NCBI GenBank assembly: GCA_963931925.1
Contig: OZ007574.1
Span: 30,270,591-30,334,590 of the forward strand
Length of the DNA: 64,000 nt
From: Onchidella celtica
Taxonomy: Eukaryota; Mollusca; Gastropoda; Systellommatophora; Onchidiidae
Direction: 5' to 3'
Below the pieces are notes generated by a model. That model worked only from the letters and a program-made list of their open reading frames with translations, did no database searches and was not told the origin of the DNA. This document shows, piece by piece, positions 11,754 to 24,300 of this stretch (the first letter of the stretch is position 1; each line of letters starts with the position of its first letter). A program made the translations under genes and the position numbers.

Positions 11754-12582
11754 TACCCCGGGGTTACTTTGGGCTAGGCCAGACTATACCCCCCCCCCCC
11801 AGTCCAGATTATACCCCATACTTAAAAAAAAAAAACAAGTCAAGACCACAGTTTATTTCAGCCTGTTCTTCATCACTGTCATCAGATATCATATTAATAC
11901 AAACATGAACACATTCTTGACACCAACAAGTCATAATGCAATTTAGAGAAAATAATAATAACAGTTTATTTCAGCCTTAGTTTACTTTGGTGTACATACA
12001 TACATTCTCGACTCCTGTAAATCATGATACATTATTTTTAGAAGGAACAAACATGCATTAAAATGCATTGATATACAAAAGAGTTGAGTATCCATTCAAA
12101 CTGACATGATTAGACTTCAGCATTAATTTCACTCGTGTGTGTTGATGATATTATTATTATTATTATTATTTTGATAGTTCGTTGGCCATGAGTAAAACAT
12201 GCATTGTATTTTTTGTTACAATGATGTAGAGAGAAAAGGCCAGAAAAGAACACACAGAAAAAAAAAATAAAAACATGATGATAATCCAATTGACAGATAG
12301 TGCAATTCTATCATCCAGCAGACATAAAACTAAATAGGTACTAAATGTTTGCGACTGATGAACTCCACCTGTCCAGATCCACTTGAAACGTTACAGAATG
12401 CTAACCAGCAATAATGATACCAATAAGAACACGAAATCATGTTACTTACTCTTGAAAATATAGAGAAATATCAATATCAGAATCATCATCATCATCTTGG
12501 AAATTGCTGAGATGTGAGTGTAAAAATGGCAGCATATGCCTACAAATCATTCTAGAGTTTATAAACAGCAATGTATATATAT

Positions 12583-13560
12583 ATGGCCTTTAGCGTCTTT
12601 ACAGACGGTCTTAGCAGCTAGAATATTCACTTTCACTTTGACTGACAGCTTCTCTCGTGGCTCATTCTACCAATGTTTGACCCGAGAGTGCGATGGCAGT
12701 GATTGCAGGTCAGTCTTTTGGGTTCACTTTGGCGAGTGTTTTCATTCCGCCTCTGTCGTTTTGTCAGGTATGTTTCTTTTGCCTTGAAGTCTATTGCGAG
12801 CGTGCCACTGCGCAATTTTTGTCTCCATCTGCTTCGATCATTTGCAAGGTTCTCCCATTCATTGGGGTCGATGTTGAATGCTTTCATCGTGACCTTGCAA
12901 GTGTCTTTGAATCGCAGATGTGGCCTACCTCTGGGTCGGTTGCCAGTAGCAAGTTCCCCGTAGAGAATTTGTCTGGGGATGCGATCATTTTCCATACGGT
13001 GGAGATGTCCAAGCCACCGCAGTCTTTTTTTGCCTAGGAGAGCCTGAGTTGGTGGAATGTTGGCTCGGCTCAGAACTTCGATATTTGAGATCCTGTCTTG
13101 CCACTTGATCTTGAGAATTTTGCGTAGGCAGCGCAGGTGGAAGGAGTTGAGGGATCTTTCATGTTTGGAGTAGGTGGTCCATGTCTCTGAGCCATACAGC
13201 AGGGTGCTTAGGACGCAAGTTTGGTACACGAGTACCTTTGTTTTGATGGTCAGCTTGCTATTGTTCCACACCCTTTTTGAGAGTTTGCCAAAAGCTGTGG
13301 CCGCCTTTCCTATTCTGGCCTTTATTTCAGTTGTTATGTCTGTGCTACCACTGATGGTTGAGCCTAGGTAGCAGAATTTTCCCACTTGCTCCAGAGGAGA
13401 GCCATTCAGCATGATTGGGTTGGGGTTTCTCAAGCCTTGTGTCAAAACTACAGTTTTTGAGACACTGATCCTTAACATGAATTTGTCACAGGCTTTGGCA
13501 AGGCTATTGATGAGAGCCTGGAGCGTGGTTTCATCGTGGGCCACGATTGCAGCATCATCT
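12583..13560 (-). mobile_element. 5'-truncated LINE inserted in the left foldback arm
   Basis: The insertion interrupts the palindrome between atgtatatatat (12571-12582) and atgtatatgtat (13561-13572), a likely 12-bp target duplication with one difference. It contains only the end of a reverse transcriptase frame, starting inside the catalytic DD block, so it is a typical 5'-truncated copy. Because the right foldback arm lacks it, the LINE is younger than the foldback element. Confidence 0.8.
12633..13544 (-). pseudogene. C-terminal LINE reverse transcriptase with zinc finger (truncated)
   Basis: The frame starts AHDETTLQALINSL just after the (A)DD active-site block. It continues through LLYGSETWTTY, CLRKILKIKWQDRI, RLRWLGHLHRM and GRPHLRFKDT, and ends with a CNHCHRTLGSNIGRMSHERSC zinc-finger-like tail of C-x2-C...H type (21 residues here). 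This is the thumb and tail of an apurinic-endonuclease-type LINE. It is related to, but not the same as, the LINE at 57840-63000. The 303-codon frame is uninterrupted, so the copy is fairly young or recent in its loss. Confidence 0.8.
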
Positions 13561-15727
13561 ATGTATATGTATCAACTATATATAAAAAACGTGTTAAATC
13601 TTTTCAAATATTCAAGTAAAACTGGACAGAAAGCTTTAGTGAAATAGCCTTGACAGTTGTGTAGGCCGACAGAGTAAGTCCACTGAGACAAAAGTAGTGC
13701 ATTGTAAAAGGTAATTAGATCTATAACATGTTGAGGCAAAATTCAATGGATCATGTTACATTAACAGTGTTTCTTGTTAGTGAGTATCATTCTTTGATAG
13801 GTTATTTGTAGAAAGATATACATTTCATGTACATTACGGTTTAAGACACTGGATTAGTTTGCAAGGCTTTTGAAAGAGTGAACCTATGTATTATAGTGAA
13901 TAAGGGTATGTCACTCGCGACTGAAATAATAATAATTTTAAAAAAAGACCTTGTCCGTCTTTACCTTCCTAAGATTAACACGTCCCTTGCCAAGGGATTT
14001 AACAACTGTGTATTTGTACACAAAAAAATATTTAAAATGACTTCATTTTTATGAGTCCGTTAATTATTTCATCCATTGGGACTAAGTGTATGTCAGTGCC
14101 AAACAAACAGTACCGTGCAAATTTTACTCAATGGCAACCAACTACAAAAACAACTACAACATGCCAACGAACGTGAGTGAAACTAGATCTCATCCAGTGC
14201 CTTAAACCATGAGCTACATGAAATGTATACATTTCTACAAATACGCTATCAAAGAATTTACTAACAAGACATGTTCATGCAACATGATCCATCGAATTTT
14301 TGCCATAACATACTGTAATTACTTTCTGCAATGCACTGTTGTCTCAGTGGATTTAATCTGTCATTTTACATGACTATCAAAGCTACTTCGCTAAAGCTTT
14401 CAGTCCAGTTCTACTTGAATAGTTGAAAAGATTTAACACATTTTTTTTACATGTACTTGGTACATACACACGTATATTATTGCTATAGATTCTAGAATGA
14501 TGTGTAGGTCATTTTTATATTCCCTCTTATCTTTGTATTATTCCAAGATGATGGTGATTCTGATATTGATTATATTCTCTTTATTTTCAAGAGTAAATAT
14601 GATGATTTGGTGTTCTTATTGTTATTATTGTATATTACTGGTTAGCTTTCTGTAACGTTTCAAGTGGATCTGGACAAGTTAAATTCATTATGTGAAACAA
14701 TTTTAGTATGTATTTAGTTTTGTGTGAAGTATTTAATGTCTGCTGGATGATGGAATTGCACCATCTGCCAGTTCAGTTGTTAAAATGTTGTTGTTGTTTT
14801 TTTCTCTATGTATTCTTTCCTGGCCTTTCTCTCTGCATCAGTGTAACTTTGTATGTAGATCTAATTGTTCCGACATACCAAGCACATTTCTGATTTTCAA
14901 AAATTAAAATAAGATTCAGATAACTTTACACTTATGAGACTTGCCACTAAGTATATGATAGTGGTGCCAAACAAAAAAATTACAATACATGTTTAACTCA
15001 TGGACAACTAATTATAAAAAAACCAAAACAATAATAATACCAACGGACACAAGTAAAATTAGTGTTAAAGTTTAATCATATCAGTTTCAGTGGATTTTCA
15101 GTCCTTTTGTATATCATTTTATCAATGCTTTTTAAGCTTGTTTATTTAATTTTAAATGTATAATAATTTACAAGAGTCAAAAATGTATGCTTCAATATGA
15201 TATCTGATGACAGTGATAATGGACAATTCAAACTAAAGTTGAAATAAACTGCGGTCTTGACTTGTTTTTTAAAAAAAGTAGGGGGTATAATCTGGACTGG
15301 GGGGGAGGGGGGAGGTATAGTCTGGCCTAGCCCAAAGTAAACCCCGGGGTATAAAATGGCCTAGCCCAGAATATACCCCGGGGGATATTCTGGGCTAGGC
15401 CAGTTTAACCCCGGGTATAGTCTGGCGGGGGTATAATCTGGCCTGCTACACCGGTACTCTATCAGCAGGGTTAGGAGCCTGTTAGCCGTTGGTATCTACA
15501 TATAGACTATATACTGCGCTTTTTTGTTTGTTTTTTGTTTGATGTTATGGTCCCCGCAGGTGGACATCTCATGCTAAGCCTCCTTTTGTGTGTAAGCCTA
15601 CTTTTAGTGTATTTCAGCAATGTTTTGTTGTGACATTCTTTCAATACAGACCCGTCCATATCTCGTGATAACAGACTCTTTAGCCTGTTATATTATTTAT
15701 ATAAGTATTCTCTATTTCATGTGAATC

Positions 15728-16093
15728 TTAGCTTGTACTATAGAAGCATGCAAGGGCTTGGTTGTGTTTCGGTGAGACCACGTTTGTCTGTCTTTGTCTG
15801 GTATTAATGTATTTTAAATATTTGGGGGGGGGGGGGAGGCTTGTATTTTGTTTTACCACAATTCTTCTGAAACAACTCGAATGGACCACAAAACAATATA
15901 AAATAATTCGTTCACCTGGGGTTGAATAAAGCCTCATATTTTCATGTCTTATATTAATACTCCAGAATATATAGTTGAACACTAGCAGCAAAAATACCAG
16001 TGCAAGTACTATGGTCCATGGATTTGTGAACTTGTTGTATAGTACTGCTATTATTAACAAAACTAAGTATCCGAATCTTGAATTAAACCACAT
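15728..16093 (-). CDS. uncertain two-helix membrane-type frame, possible first exon
   Basis: I do not recognise this frame. It starts MWFNSRFGYLVLLIIAV and shows two hydrophobic stretches (residues 8-22 and 26-45). After residue 58 a donor-like CCCCAG|gtgaac occurs, so only about 58 residues might be coding. The start has A at -3. No downstream exon was found on the minus strand before the foldback element. Chance hydrophobic composition in AT-rich DNA is the main alternative. Confidence 0.2.
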   Translation of the reverse strand: MWFNSRFGYLVLLIIAVLYNKFTNPWTIVLALVFLLLVFNYIFWSINIRHENMRLYSTPGERIILYCFVVHSSCFRRIVVKQNTSLPPPPKYLKYINTRQRQTNVVSPKHNQALACFYSTS

Positions 16094-16264
16094 TGTGGCG
16101 TGCGGAAGACTGAAACAGGTGCCTCCTACATCATTTTTCTAACTGGAATCCTACTCAGCAAACTAAGGTTAACCTTAGACTAGAGGAACCGCTCGTTAAC
16201 GATAGTGGAGTAACGAGGACTAAAATAAAAAGGCTAAAGTAAGCAAGCAAGGAATCAGAAATCC

Positions 16265-16358
16265 ACCCAGCCAACCAACCAAAGAACCAACCAACCAACC
16301 AACCAACCAACCAACCAACCAACCAACCAACCAACCAACCAACCAACCAATCAACCGT
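16265..16358. repeat. AACC tetranucleotide microsatellite
   Basis: About 20 near-perfect units of aacc/ccaa. The reading frame through it (Trp-Leu-Val-Gly repeats on the minus strand) is an artefact of the repeat. Confidence 0.95.
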
Positions 16359-17565
16359 TTGGTCAGTCATTCTATCTATATTTCGTGTAAGGAGGTACGG
16401 AAATCAAGCTTTTTTTGAAACAGGGATGAGATAAATGCCGATCAAGCAATAAATCAGTCAAATCATCAGTCCTCCATACTGCAGTCAGACTGATAGTCCC
16501 AAATGAGAGATTACAACAACAACAACATTTACGAGGAGCAACCACTGAAACCCATTCATATCGCAGCCAACAAATCAGTTCATCAAGGAAATGGAATGGA
16601 ATTCAGCGAGGCGTTGACTACATGGCAACTGAGTTATGCATGCGACCCTCTCCATTTTTAAAAGTCCATCAATCATATATTTTATCTTGAGAAAATTACT
16701 AAGTTTATAGCAAGATTAGAAAATGAACTAGGTGGAATGCGATGAGGAGTGGTGACACAGATAGTGGCTTGGAAAATATAAAAACAGGTTTTGAGAAAGG
16801 TCCATAGACAAACACCTGGAATTAATCATACTGATAAGAGCTGACAAGCCAGCCAGCCCATGGTAGGTCAACACACGTTGAATTATCCTCTTCGAAATAA
16901 ATAAAAAAAGGATGAAAGTGGATGGTAAACACGAGTGGGTGTTGAGTCGTGTCTTGCCACCGATGTTTTGCTGCTTTCTTCATATTTAGACTTATTTGGG
17001 AAAATATCTGTATATATCTATTAGCTATTTGGACAATAAGAAAGGCATTAGAAACATTGCTTGAATGAGATTCCATTCAGCCGTAGAAATGAAAACTAAC
17101 AATCGTGTTTAAGGACTATCCTCAGTAATACGAATAAGTCCAAACAGCGAAAAGCTTGTTGGACTAGATTTTTTTTTATATTTTATATATATATTTTTTT
17201 TTTTGGCCGACCTCTCCTAGGCATTTCCTTTCTAAAATCTGAATGAATATATAGGGCCTACGTATATTTTTTGGTCTCGAGTCAACTTTGATAATTGTAT
17301 ATTCGTACTTTCCAAATTAATTACAAACTCCAACTGAATTAGAAATCATAGGGCAAAATTTTTAGGTCTACCGTTAATTTTTTTTTTGCTTCTCTCAAAT
17401 TCATTTATGCGAAAATCGCCCTGGATATGTCGCATCTTATTACTTATAGTGAATCGTAGGTTCATTTATATTAATAAACAAAACGTTACAAAATTGCTAC
17501 ATGCTTTTCCCTGTTTCCCAGGTAATAACAAATGCATAACCTCCAAACGTTGAGTCCATTTTGCC
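16359..17565. other. intergenic stretch without a supported gene
   Basis: AT-rich DNA with T-runs near 17170-17210. No exon, RNA gene or clear repeat could be supported. Confidence 0.5.
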
Positions 17566-18310
17566 CAGGGCCGCATTTAAACCTTTGGGAGACCCAGGCC
17601 ACTTCAGCCTCGGTGGGCCTCTCATACACAGAAATTAAAATACACAGCAAATCACTAAATTTACACTTTGAATTTCGTTTACTTCATTTAATTGGAACTG
17701 ACAAGTTATAATTATATACACTTAGAAAGGTTAACAAATCTATCTAAAGTAAATACATGTCTACCTACACGCAAATAGGCCTACATACCAGCAAAACTCC
17801 AAGTAGATGTTTGGGTGAGGCAAATTACCACAAATTTTAAAGGTTTTTAAGTTGCTTTAACTCTTTTGTTTCCATAGGTAACAATGGCTGACTCAACAAT
17901 TCCCATACCGTAGTTTAGGATTTTTATATTTTTTATGCGTTACAGCCAGGGCCGGATTTAGACCTTGAGAGGCCCGTGACACTTCAAGTTCTGTGAGGCC
18001 CTCGTACACAGAAAGTATAATTGACGGCAAATGACTAAATTTACACACTAACTCTGTTTGTATCATGTGATTATTAGAACTGACAAGTTATGTACGCACC
18101 GAAAGGTTAAACGAGTTAATAAAAGATATTTAAAGTAAATACACGTAGGCCTATACATGTATACGCGTCTGCAAATTTCCAAGTAGATTTTCAGGTAAGA
18201 CAAATGACAAAGATCGTAACTATGATGCTGTGAATTCTTTAGTTTCCATACATAACAATGGCTGTCTCAGCAGTTTACACAATTAAGTTAAGCATTATTA
18301 TATTTTTTCA
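17566..18310 (+). repeat. tandem duplication of a ~381-bp unit
   Basis: 17566-17946 and 17947-18310 align throughout: cagggccg.atttaAacctt.g.gag, tcatacacagaaa, ctaaatttacac, aactgacaagttat, gaaaggttaa, aaagtaaataca, ccaagtagat, gtttccata..taacaatggct. Each unit begins with a 'cagggccggattta' motif like the ends of many interspersed repeats. The copies are substantially diverged, so the duplication is old. Confidence 0.7.
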
Positions 18311-19499
18311 TAAGGGGGGAGGAGGGAGGCTCTCTGCTGCATATAAATCTGGCCATGGTTTTTGCCGATGACGGTGTTCAAGAAGCCGTCGAAAGAAAAT
18401 GGGCGGAATGTTTTTTTGTTGTTTTTTTCATTCGGGACTGAAACAGGCCACCCACTAATGGCACAATGTTCAACGAGGACACTTGCAACATACACTAACT
18501 GCTCACCCCATCCCCCACCCCTATCACTTCCCAAACATTTTAGGACAAAAGTTTAAGTAACAGCCATGAGTTATAAGCGCGGCGCACACCAGCCGATTTT
18601 GATCGACCGCCTAGTTGGATTGGATGGGGCCGTGACGACCTATAGTCTCAACGAGACCTCTCGCACTAGCCAACTGGTTTCTTGGCATTGAAATTCAATG
18701 TCGTGACGTCACCAACATAACTAGCTGGCCAATCAAAATCGCTTAGCCGCACCGGGCTTTAAGGATGCCGAATGGGATGAGGCTAGTAATAGTAGTTGAA
18801 AATGTAAACTCCTTTCCTAAATTTAGCAAAATAAGGCGCCGTTATTCCGACACGTTACGTAAAATGACACTTATACCACCCCGATTTAGAATATAGGAAA
18901 AAGAAATAGAAAAAAAAGAAAGAAAATAGAATTTTTTTTTTAAAGTCCGCCAAAAAGCTCATAGAAAATTTGGCCAGCAACAACAACAACAACAACAAAA
19001 AAAAAAAGAATAAAAAATGCCATCAGCAATTTTTGCGCAAATGCCAACACTGTAATTTGTGTTGTTTCTTGACAGGGCCAGTGATATTTCAAGATTACAC
19101 AAAGTCTTGAAAACACCAGAGTTTAAGTGGTCTCTGGTGACAAATGCACTTTGAGGTGTCCCTTGAAATCGTAGCCATCATTAGCAATCCGCGAGTTTTA
19201 GGATCGGTTTGAAAAAAAAAAAAGCTATGTGTGTTCTATAATTTTATGTATCCCTTCCAAATAAAAGGCACTGCATTTGTCTTGCCCTTTTATTTTCATA
19301 CCAAAAACCGAAAATAGCCCTAGCTCTTTTCTTCGTCTTCTTCTTGTTTTTATTTTGGGCAAATAAAAGACATGATAAAAGTACAGTCAGCATTAAAGGG
19401 TGACACGATCCATCTTATCTTATATCACAAACCAAAAAATAGTGGCATGTTTTTTTTTTTCTTTCTATTTTAGTGTATTTTGGTCCCTTTTTTGTTTGT
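18311..19499. other. intergenic stretch without a supported gene
   Basis: A/T homopolymer runs and short CAA/AAG tracts (about 18900-19010) are present. No gene or repeat family is supported. Confidence 0.5.
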
Positions 19500-19810
19500 G
19501 CTCAACGCTGCAGACTAAGTAATACTTTCAAAAATTATAAAATAATTTTCTTAGGAGTCATCTAATCTAACCCAGCCTTCTTTGTATCGACTTATGGTAT
19601 GTATTCAAGTTTCAGACACTTTAGAAAAAATATTTTGAGTATAGTAAAATACAACGATCTTTTGTTTGCTCCCTTCGATAAGCCCAGCGAGTGGGAGACC
19701 CTTTTTGACAAGCATTCAAGCTGATGCAGTTTCCGTCCATAGAAAATAGTGCTCAGCGCCCTGATGCTCATGCGTTCTGTGGTAGGACTGAAGACTATTA
19801 TGAAAAACGT
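19500..19810 (+). repeat. dispersed repeat, copy 2
   Basis: This is the partner of 8180-8480, in the same orientation. It ends directly in a long GA microsatellite; copy 1 also ends beside a short GA-rich stretch, which hints that the tract belonged to the element's 3' end. Confidence 0.55.
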
Positions 19811-19818
19811 TCAGTTCA

Positions 19819-19839
19819 CAGAGAGAGAGAGAGAGACAG

Positions 19840-19933
<94 letters not shown>

Positions 19934-19945
19934 AGAGTGAGTGAG
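19819..19945. repeat. GA dinucleotide microsatellite
   Basis: A nearly pure GA array of about 125 bp. Long frames on both strands here (Glu-Arg or Ser-Leu repeats) are artefacts of the array. Confidence 0.95.
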
Positions 19946-20189
19946 AGAGAAAGAGTAGTACAGTAAACAACCTCCGCGTTCACCACTTGGTGTAGGACGA
20001 ATTTTTTAAATGTCATTTTATGAAGAAAAAACATTATTTCTGTCTCCATGAAGGTCAAAAACTAATTCACTGTTAAGAAAAAAAATTAAACAGGAGGCTA
20101 TGCAAAATGGGACCGTGATTGGTCTAGGCACGGCGGAGATATGAAAGAAATTGGAAAACCGTATAATTTTGAACGGATGACAGTCAAAT

Positions 20190-20470
20190 TCTCGTTTTGC
20201 TTATATGTTTCTACCCTCAAATACCCAGCCACCCGTGTCCTTACGTTATCCAAACTTTTTGTGCAGGTTTCTTTCGGTCTGAAGTGGTATCTTTTGAACA
20301 GTTGGTACAATCGGGCCTCTGCCATACCCACACTTCCTCTCCCGCTTCCACACAAGAGAGAGTGAGAGAGTTGATACTATTTCGTTGTAAAGCGCTTTGG
20401 GTCTTCTTTGTGGAGACAGGGGCTATACTGATATACTCCTTTGTTATTGTTATTGTTATCATTACTACAA
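20190..20470 (+). repeat. probable retroposon 3' end with TTATTG tail
   Basis: The segment contains gttgtaaagcgctttggg (20384-20401) and then a (ttattg)n tail near 20437-20460, a layout common to SINE/LINE 3' ends in marine animals. The block ttctttcggtctgaagt near 20270 recurs in diverged form near 30285. The 5' limit is unclear. Confidence 0.4.
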
Positions 20471-20862
20471 CCAGTCCCTTTGCCGCGGTCATTGAATGGG
20501 AGACAGTCTATTAAAAAGTGGTTCTGTCCTCTCCCCTCATGAGCGAGTCTTGCCTCAAATCAGTGACAATAGATGAATGCCATGGTAGCCGCCAAACTTA
20601 ACCCTTTTATGGTGAACTTAAAATCTCAGAATACAGACGTTGCTCTTTTGCTCTTGGAATGAATGTTCGAGTTTTGACAAGAGAGTCTCTCACATGGTGA
20701 CCCAACGGGTCACGCACTTGTCTGCCGGTGACACTTTTTCAAATGAAACTCCCTCGTCATGTTCACACACAAAAACAGGTAAACACAACAGGTCAGCATA
20801 CGTCGACAGTCATTGACTCCTGCTGGCCTACCTACCCCATGGTTCACAGTGATAAGGATGTC

Positions 20863-20870
20863 TATAAATA
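20863..20870 (+). promoter_or_regulatory. candidate TATA box of SLC34 gene 1
   Basis: TATAAATA stands 416 bases before the proposed start codon. Possible initiators lie 27-42 bases downstream (gcatctt at 20887, tttcagtg at 20901). The second SLC34 gene has a TATA box in a comparable place. Confidence 0.4.
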
Positions 20871-21278
20871 TTAAAAGGGTAAAATGCGCATCTTTCTAGT
20901 TTTCAGTGCAGCAAACAAGGGTGGTTGTTACTATCTTTAACAGGCGGTCTCCACGAAAGCCACACGGACTGTACAATTTTAAATAATGCAAAGAAATATT
21001 CCTTCACCGATTTGTAAAAACAATATTTTTATATATCTTTTTATGCCCGAAATGTGGATAATCCTTTGATTTCATGTTGGCATGCAGGAGTATTAAAAAC
21101 AGAAAAAATATTAAACTCTTACCAATCATTTTTGGTTAGCATTCACCAAATTAGGATGTTTCTGGAAGCGAACAGATGGGACTGATGTGAAACAGACTAC
21201 CACTACCCATGCACCAGGAGGTTATTTTAGTGAAGGAGGTTTCTCAACTACTGTTTAATTGTGATAAATTTTGACAAA

Positions 21279-21329
21279 ATGACGGCAACAAAAGTGACGC
21301 AGAATGGTTTGGGTCAAGTTGTAACCACG
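21279..21329 (+). CDS. proposed first coding exon of SLC34 gene 1
   Basis: The exon reads [17 protein letters not shown] and ends phase 0 at a good donor (ACG|gtatgt). Exon 2 ([10 protein letters not shown]...) is entered in phase 0 and has no upstream Met of its own, so a short Met-bearing exon is required. It fits phase and start context (caaaATGa). It has no counterpart in gene 2 and needs transcript support. Confidence 0.55.
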
Positions 21330-24300
21330 GTATGTAATCTATGAAAGGACGGTAGTTGCCTTTCATGGCAAACCTAATAACCGGTGCATCTACGGGTTTA
21401 CCGCCGGTTCACCCCAGAGATTCGTGTCCGTCCATCTGAAGAATGGTAGTTTCAGTCTTCCGTCAAATCTACAAAAGGGTTATTTATATAGCCAGCAAGT
21501 GTTCACCCTGAAAGTCAGTGTCCGCCCGTCTTTCAACTTCGGATTGTGCTCCCGTCATTTCATTTTTATTTCTGGACTAGAAATTCTTTCGTCAGTATTC
21601 GTGTACTTTTTTATTTAATTAGAATCAGTGTTTTTGTTACTGTGTTTTTAGGCTGAAAGGGATTTCATGAAATAAGTAGCTTCTTTCTGGATGTCAGGCA
21701 CTATCATTTGAAGTAAGTTGTCGATCGAATATTTCCAGCTTCATTCTAATGTGCGTCATACATTGTTCTTCATCTGCCAGAATCTGTGGCAATATTTGGT
21801 GAAATTCTCTGGACAATTCTCTATTAGAACATGCAGGATGTACCCAATCTCTCTCTTCTTTTTTTTCTCTTTGCACTTTTCCCCCTATTTCCGGTAGAAC
21901 AACACTATAACATTTGCTTTTCGGCCATATTAGAGGTATTACCAGGACAAGGATGGGTGAGGATATTCTGTATTAACAGTCATCCATCTATCAATGTAAG
22001 TTGATATGTAATGTGGCGGATGAATCGGGACGGATCTTTGGTATAATACAGCGGTCATCCATCCATTCATCCATTCATCCATTCATCCATCCATTCATTC
22101 ATCCATTCATCCATTCATCCATTCATCGTCCATTCATCGTCCATTTGTCCATGGTCCGCCCATCCTATTGTCCGTCCGTCCGTTCCTTCAATCACCCATC
22201 CATCCACCCGTCCTTTTATTCAACAATGTCTTCATCTGTTCGCCCACTCATCCATTTACACATATCCTTACATCCATCCACCCGTCCTTTTATCCAACAA
22301 TGTCTTCATCTGTTCGCCCACTCATCCATTTACACATATCCTTACATCCATCCACCCGTCCATCCATCAGGCCGAAGAAAGTACCCAGACATCGACCTGG
22401 CTCCTCAATGACCTGATATCAGAGGCGAATCACGATGACGTCATGGAAAAGAACAAGAAAAAACGGCAGAAATCGTGGTCTGGTAAGTGATACACATTTT
22501 AAACGCCTTCGTTTTCTTCCGCCTTTAAATGAGCACATTCTCTTGATCGTACCGTTTTTCAATATTTGTATCGCACCGTTTGATACATGTATCAATTGAA
22601 CTGAATCTTTTCCAGAATTACACCCTCTACAGAAAACATGGAAAGTTCTGGGCGTACTAGTCAGGATTCTTCTTCTCGTTGGCATTCTGTACTTCTTTAT
22701 CTGCTCACTGGGACTGTTGGAAGATGCATTTAAGTTGCTGGGAGGTAAGTTTATGAGAGTGGAGATAAGGGAACGGGGAGGGGGTGTGTGACGGATGAGA
22801 ACTCTACACAAATGGACAGATGAATGGTTGTGTAAATAACAGATGGATGGATGGATCTACGATGGAAAAACAAATGAAGGCCTTTGGGTGTAGAAATGGA
22901 TGGGCGGATGCATGGATGGATGGATGGAAAAACAGATGAATGCATTTACATGGTATTAGTTGTAGTCATGAATGGGTGTTTGGATGGATGGATGAATGGG
23001 TGGATGGATGGATGGGCAATGGGCAGGCGGATGGGTGGATATGTAAATGAACGGATAGACTGATGGATGGGATGGATGGATGGATGGATGGATGGATGGA
23101 TGGATGGGTGGATGGCTGAATGGCTGGGTGGATGGAGGATGGATGGGTGGAAGAGCAGGTGAATGCATTTTTTGTATTAATCAGACATGGATGGGTGGAT
23201 GGATGGATGGGTGGATGGATGGATGGATGGATGAATGGATGGATGGATGGATGGATGGATGGATGGAAAGATGTCATTTGGAACTGATGGCTCGATGTAT
23301 AATAATGGATGGATGTATGGATGGCTTGATGGATGGACGGATGAACAATCTAATGGTGTTATCCCAGAACCAAATTGGCCATAATATAACAACAGACTAT
23401 ATTATCCGTTCAGGTCGAGCTGCGGGTGAAGCTTTCAGAAACAGTGAGCTCTTGTCCAATCCCGTGGCTGGCCTGATGATTGGTGTCCTAGCTACAGTGT
23501 TGGTACAGAGTTCTTCCACAGCTACATCCATTGTGGTGGCTATGGTGGCCTCTGAAGGTAACTACCATGGAATCTCATCATTTTTGTATTTGAAACGTAA
23601 AGTACTGTTGTTAGTTGATCGTGGTCTAATTACAAAGCCGAAGAGAAAATAATACTCAGGTGTTCACTGTTTTTCTTTAGCTTACTGTGTAAAGTACTAC
23701 GGGGTCCCCTAACAACAACCAAACGTAAATGTATGTACATCGACTGTGTGAGTGAAAAATATCGGGGTGTTCAGCTTTGGGCGGACGACTTTTGGTTCAT
23801 TAGTATGTGTCAATCAGGATGAAACCATTTGTTTAGGGCTTGAGGGTCGTGGCTAGTTATCATGCTTCGTTCTCACGAAAACTACAGCAGCTGTCAGTCT
23901 GGTATCATAAGTCAGACCAGTGGTAAGAGACTGACAGACAAAGATTTTGCTGGTTAATTCATTATCAAGCGTGATAAGGCGTAGCAGCGAATGTTTTCAT
24001 ACCGATCAAATACAAGCCGAACCACGTGGACAGCGGTAGTGTGGTCATCGTACATCGGCAAGGGTCAGGGCGACCCACAGACTAATAAAATACCCAGACT
24101 GGATGAGCCCATTGTGTGACGTCACAAAAACAGCGAAAGGTCATGAACCATCCGCCACATTAGGTTTACGGTTGCGACCGACACTTCAGCATAGCTACAA
24201 TGCAGAGGTCGCTAAAAGTCCATACGGTCATCATTTATAACAATAAAAAAAGGCAGCTGTAGACAATAAAATGAAAGGATAGGCAAGTTAATGCATTATT

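Larger units (their letters stand above)
11650..15453. mobile_element. 3.8-kb foldback element with ~1.25-kb inverted arms
   Basis: The outer ends match as inverted repeats: cggtgtaacaggcc at 11650 and the complement of ggcctgctacaccg ending at 15453. The match continues inward, with interruptions, to about 13865 on the left and 14180 on the right. Matched pairs include aagtcaagaccacagtttat (11836) with its complement near 15250, ccaggaaa..aaaggcc blocks near 12240 and 14820, and aaagctttagtgaaa (13631) with its complement near 14390. The inner 0.3 kb is the loop. No transposase is seen, so it is probably non-autonomous. Both ends carry nested palindromes. No clean target duplication was found. 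Confidence 0.75.

Noticed and set aside
22001-23392. Frames rich in HPSI or MDGW repeats (also 40357-40799)
   Set aside because: Direct translations of CATC/GGAT arrays; only the short SLC34 exons inside this interval are real coding sequence.
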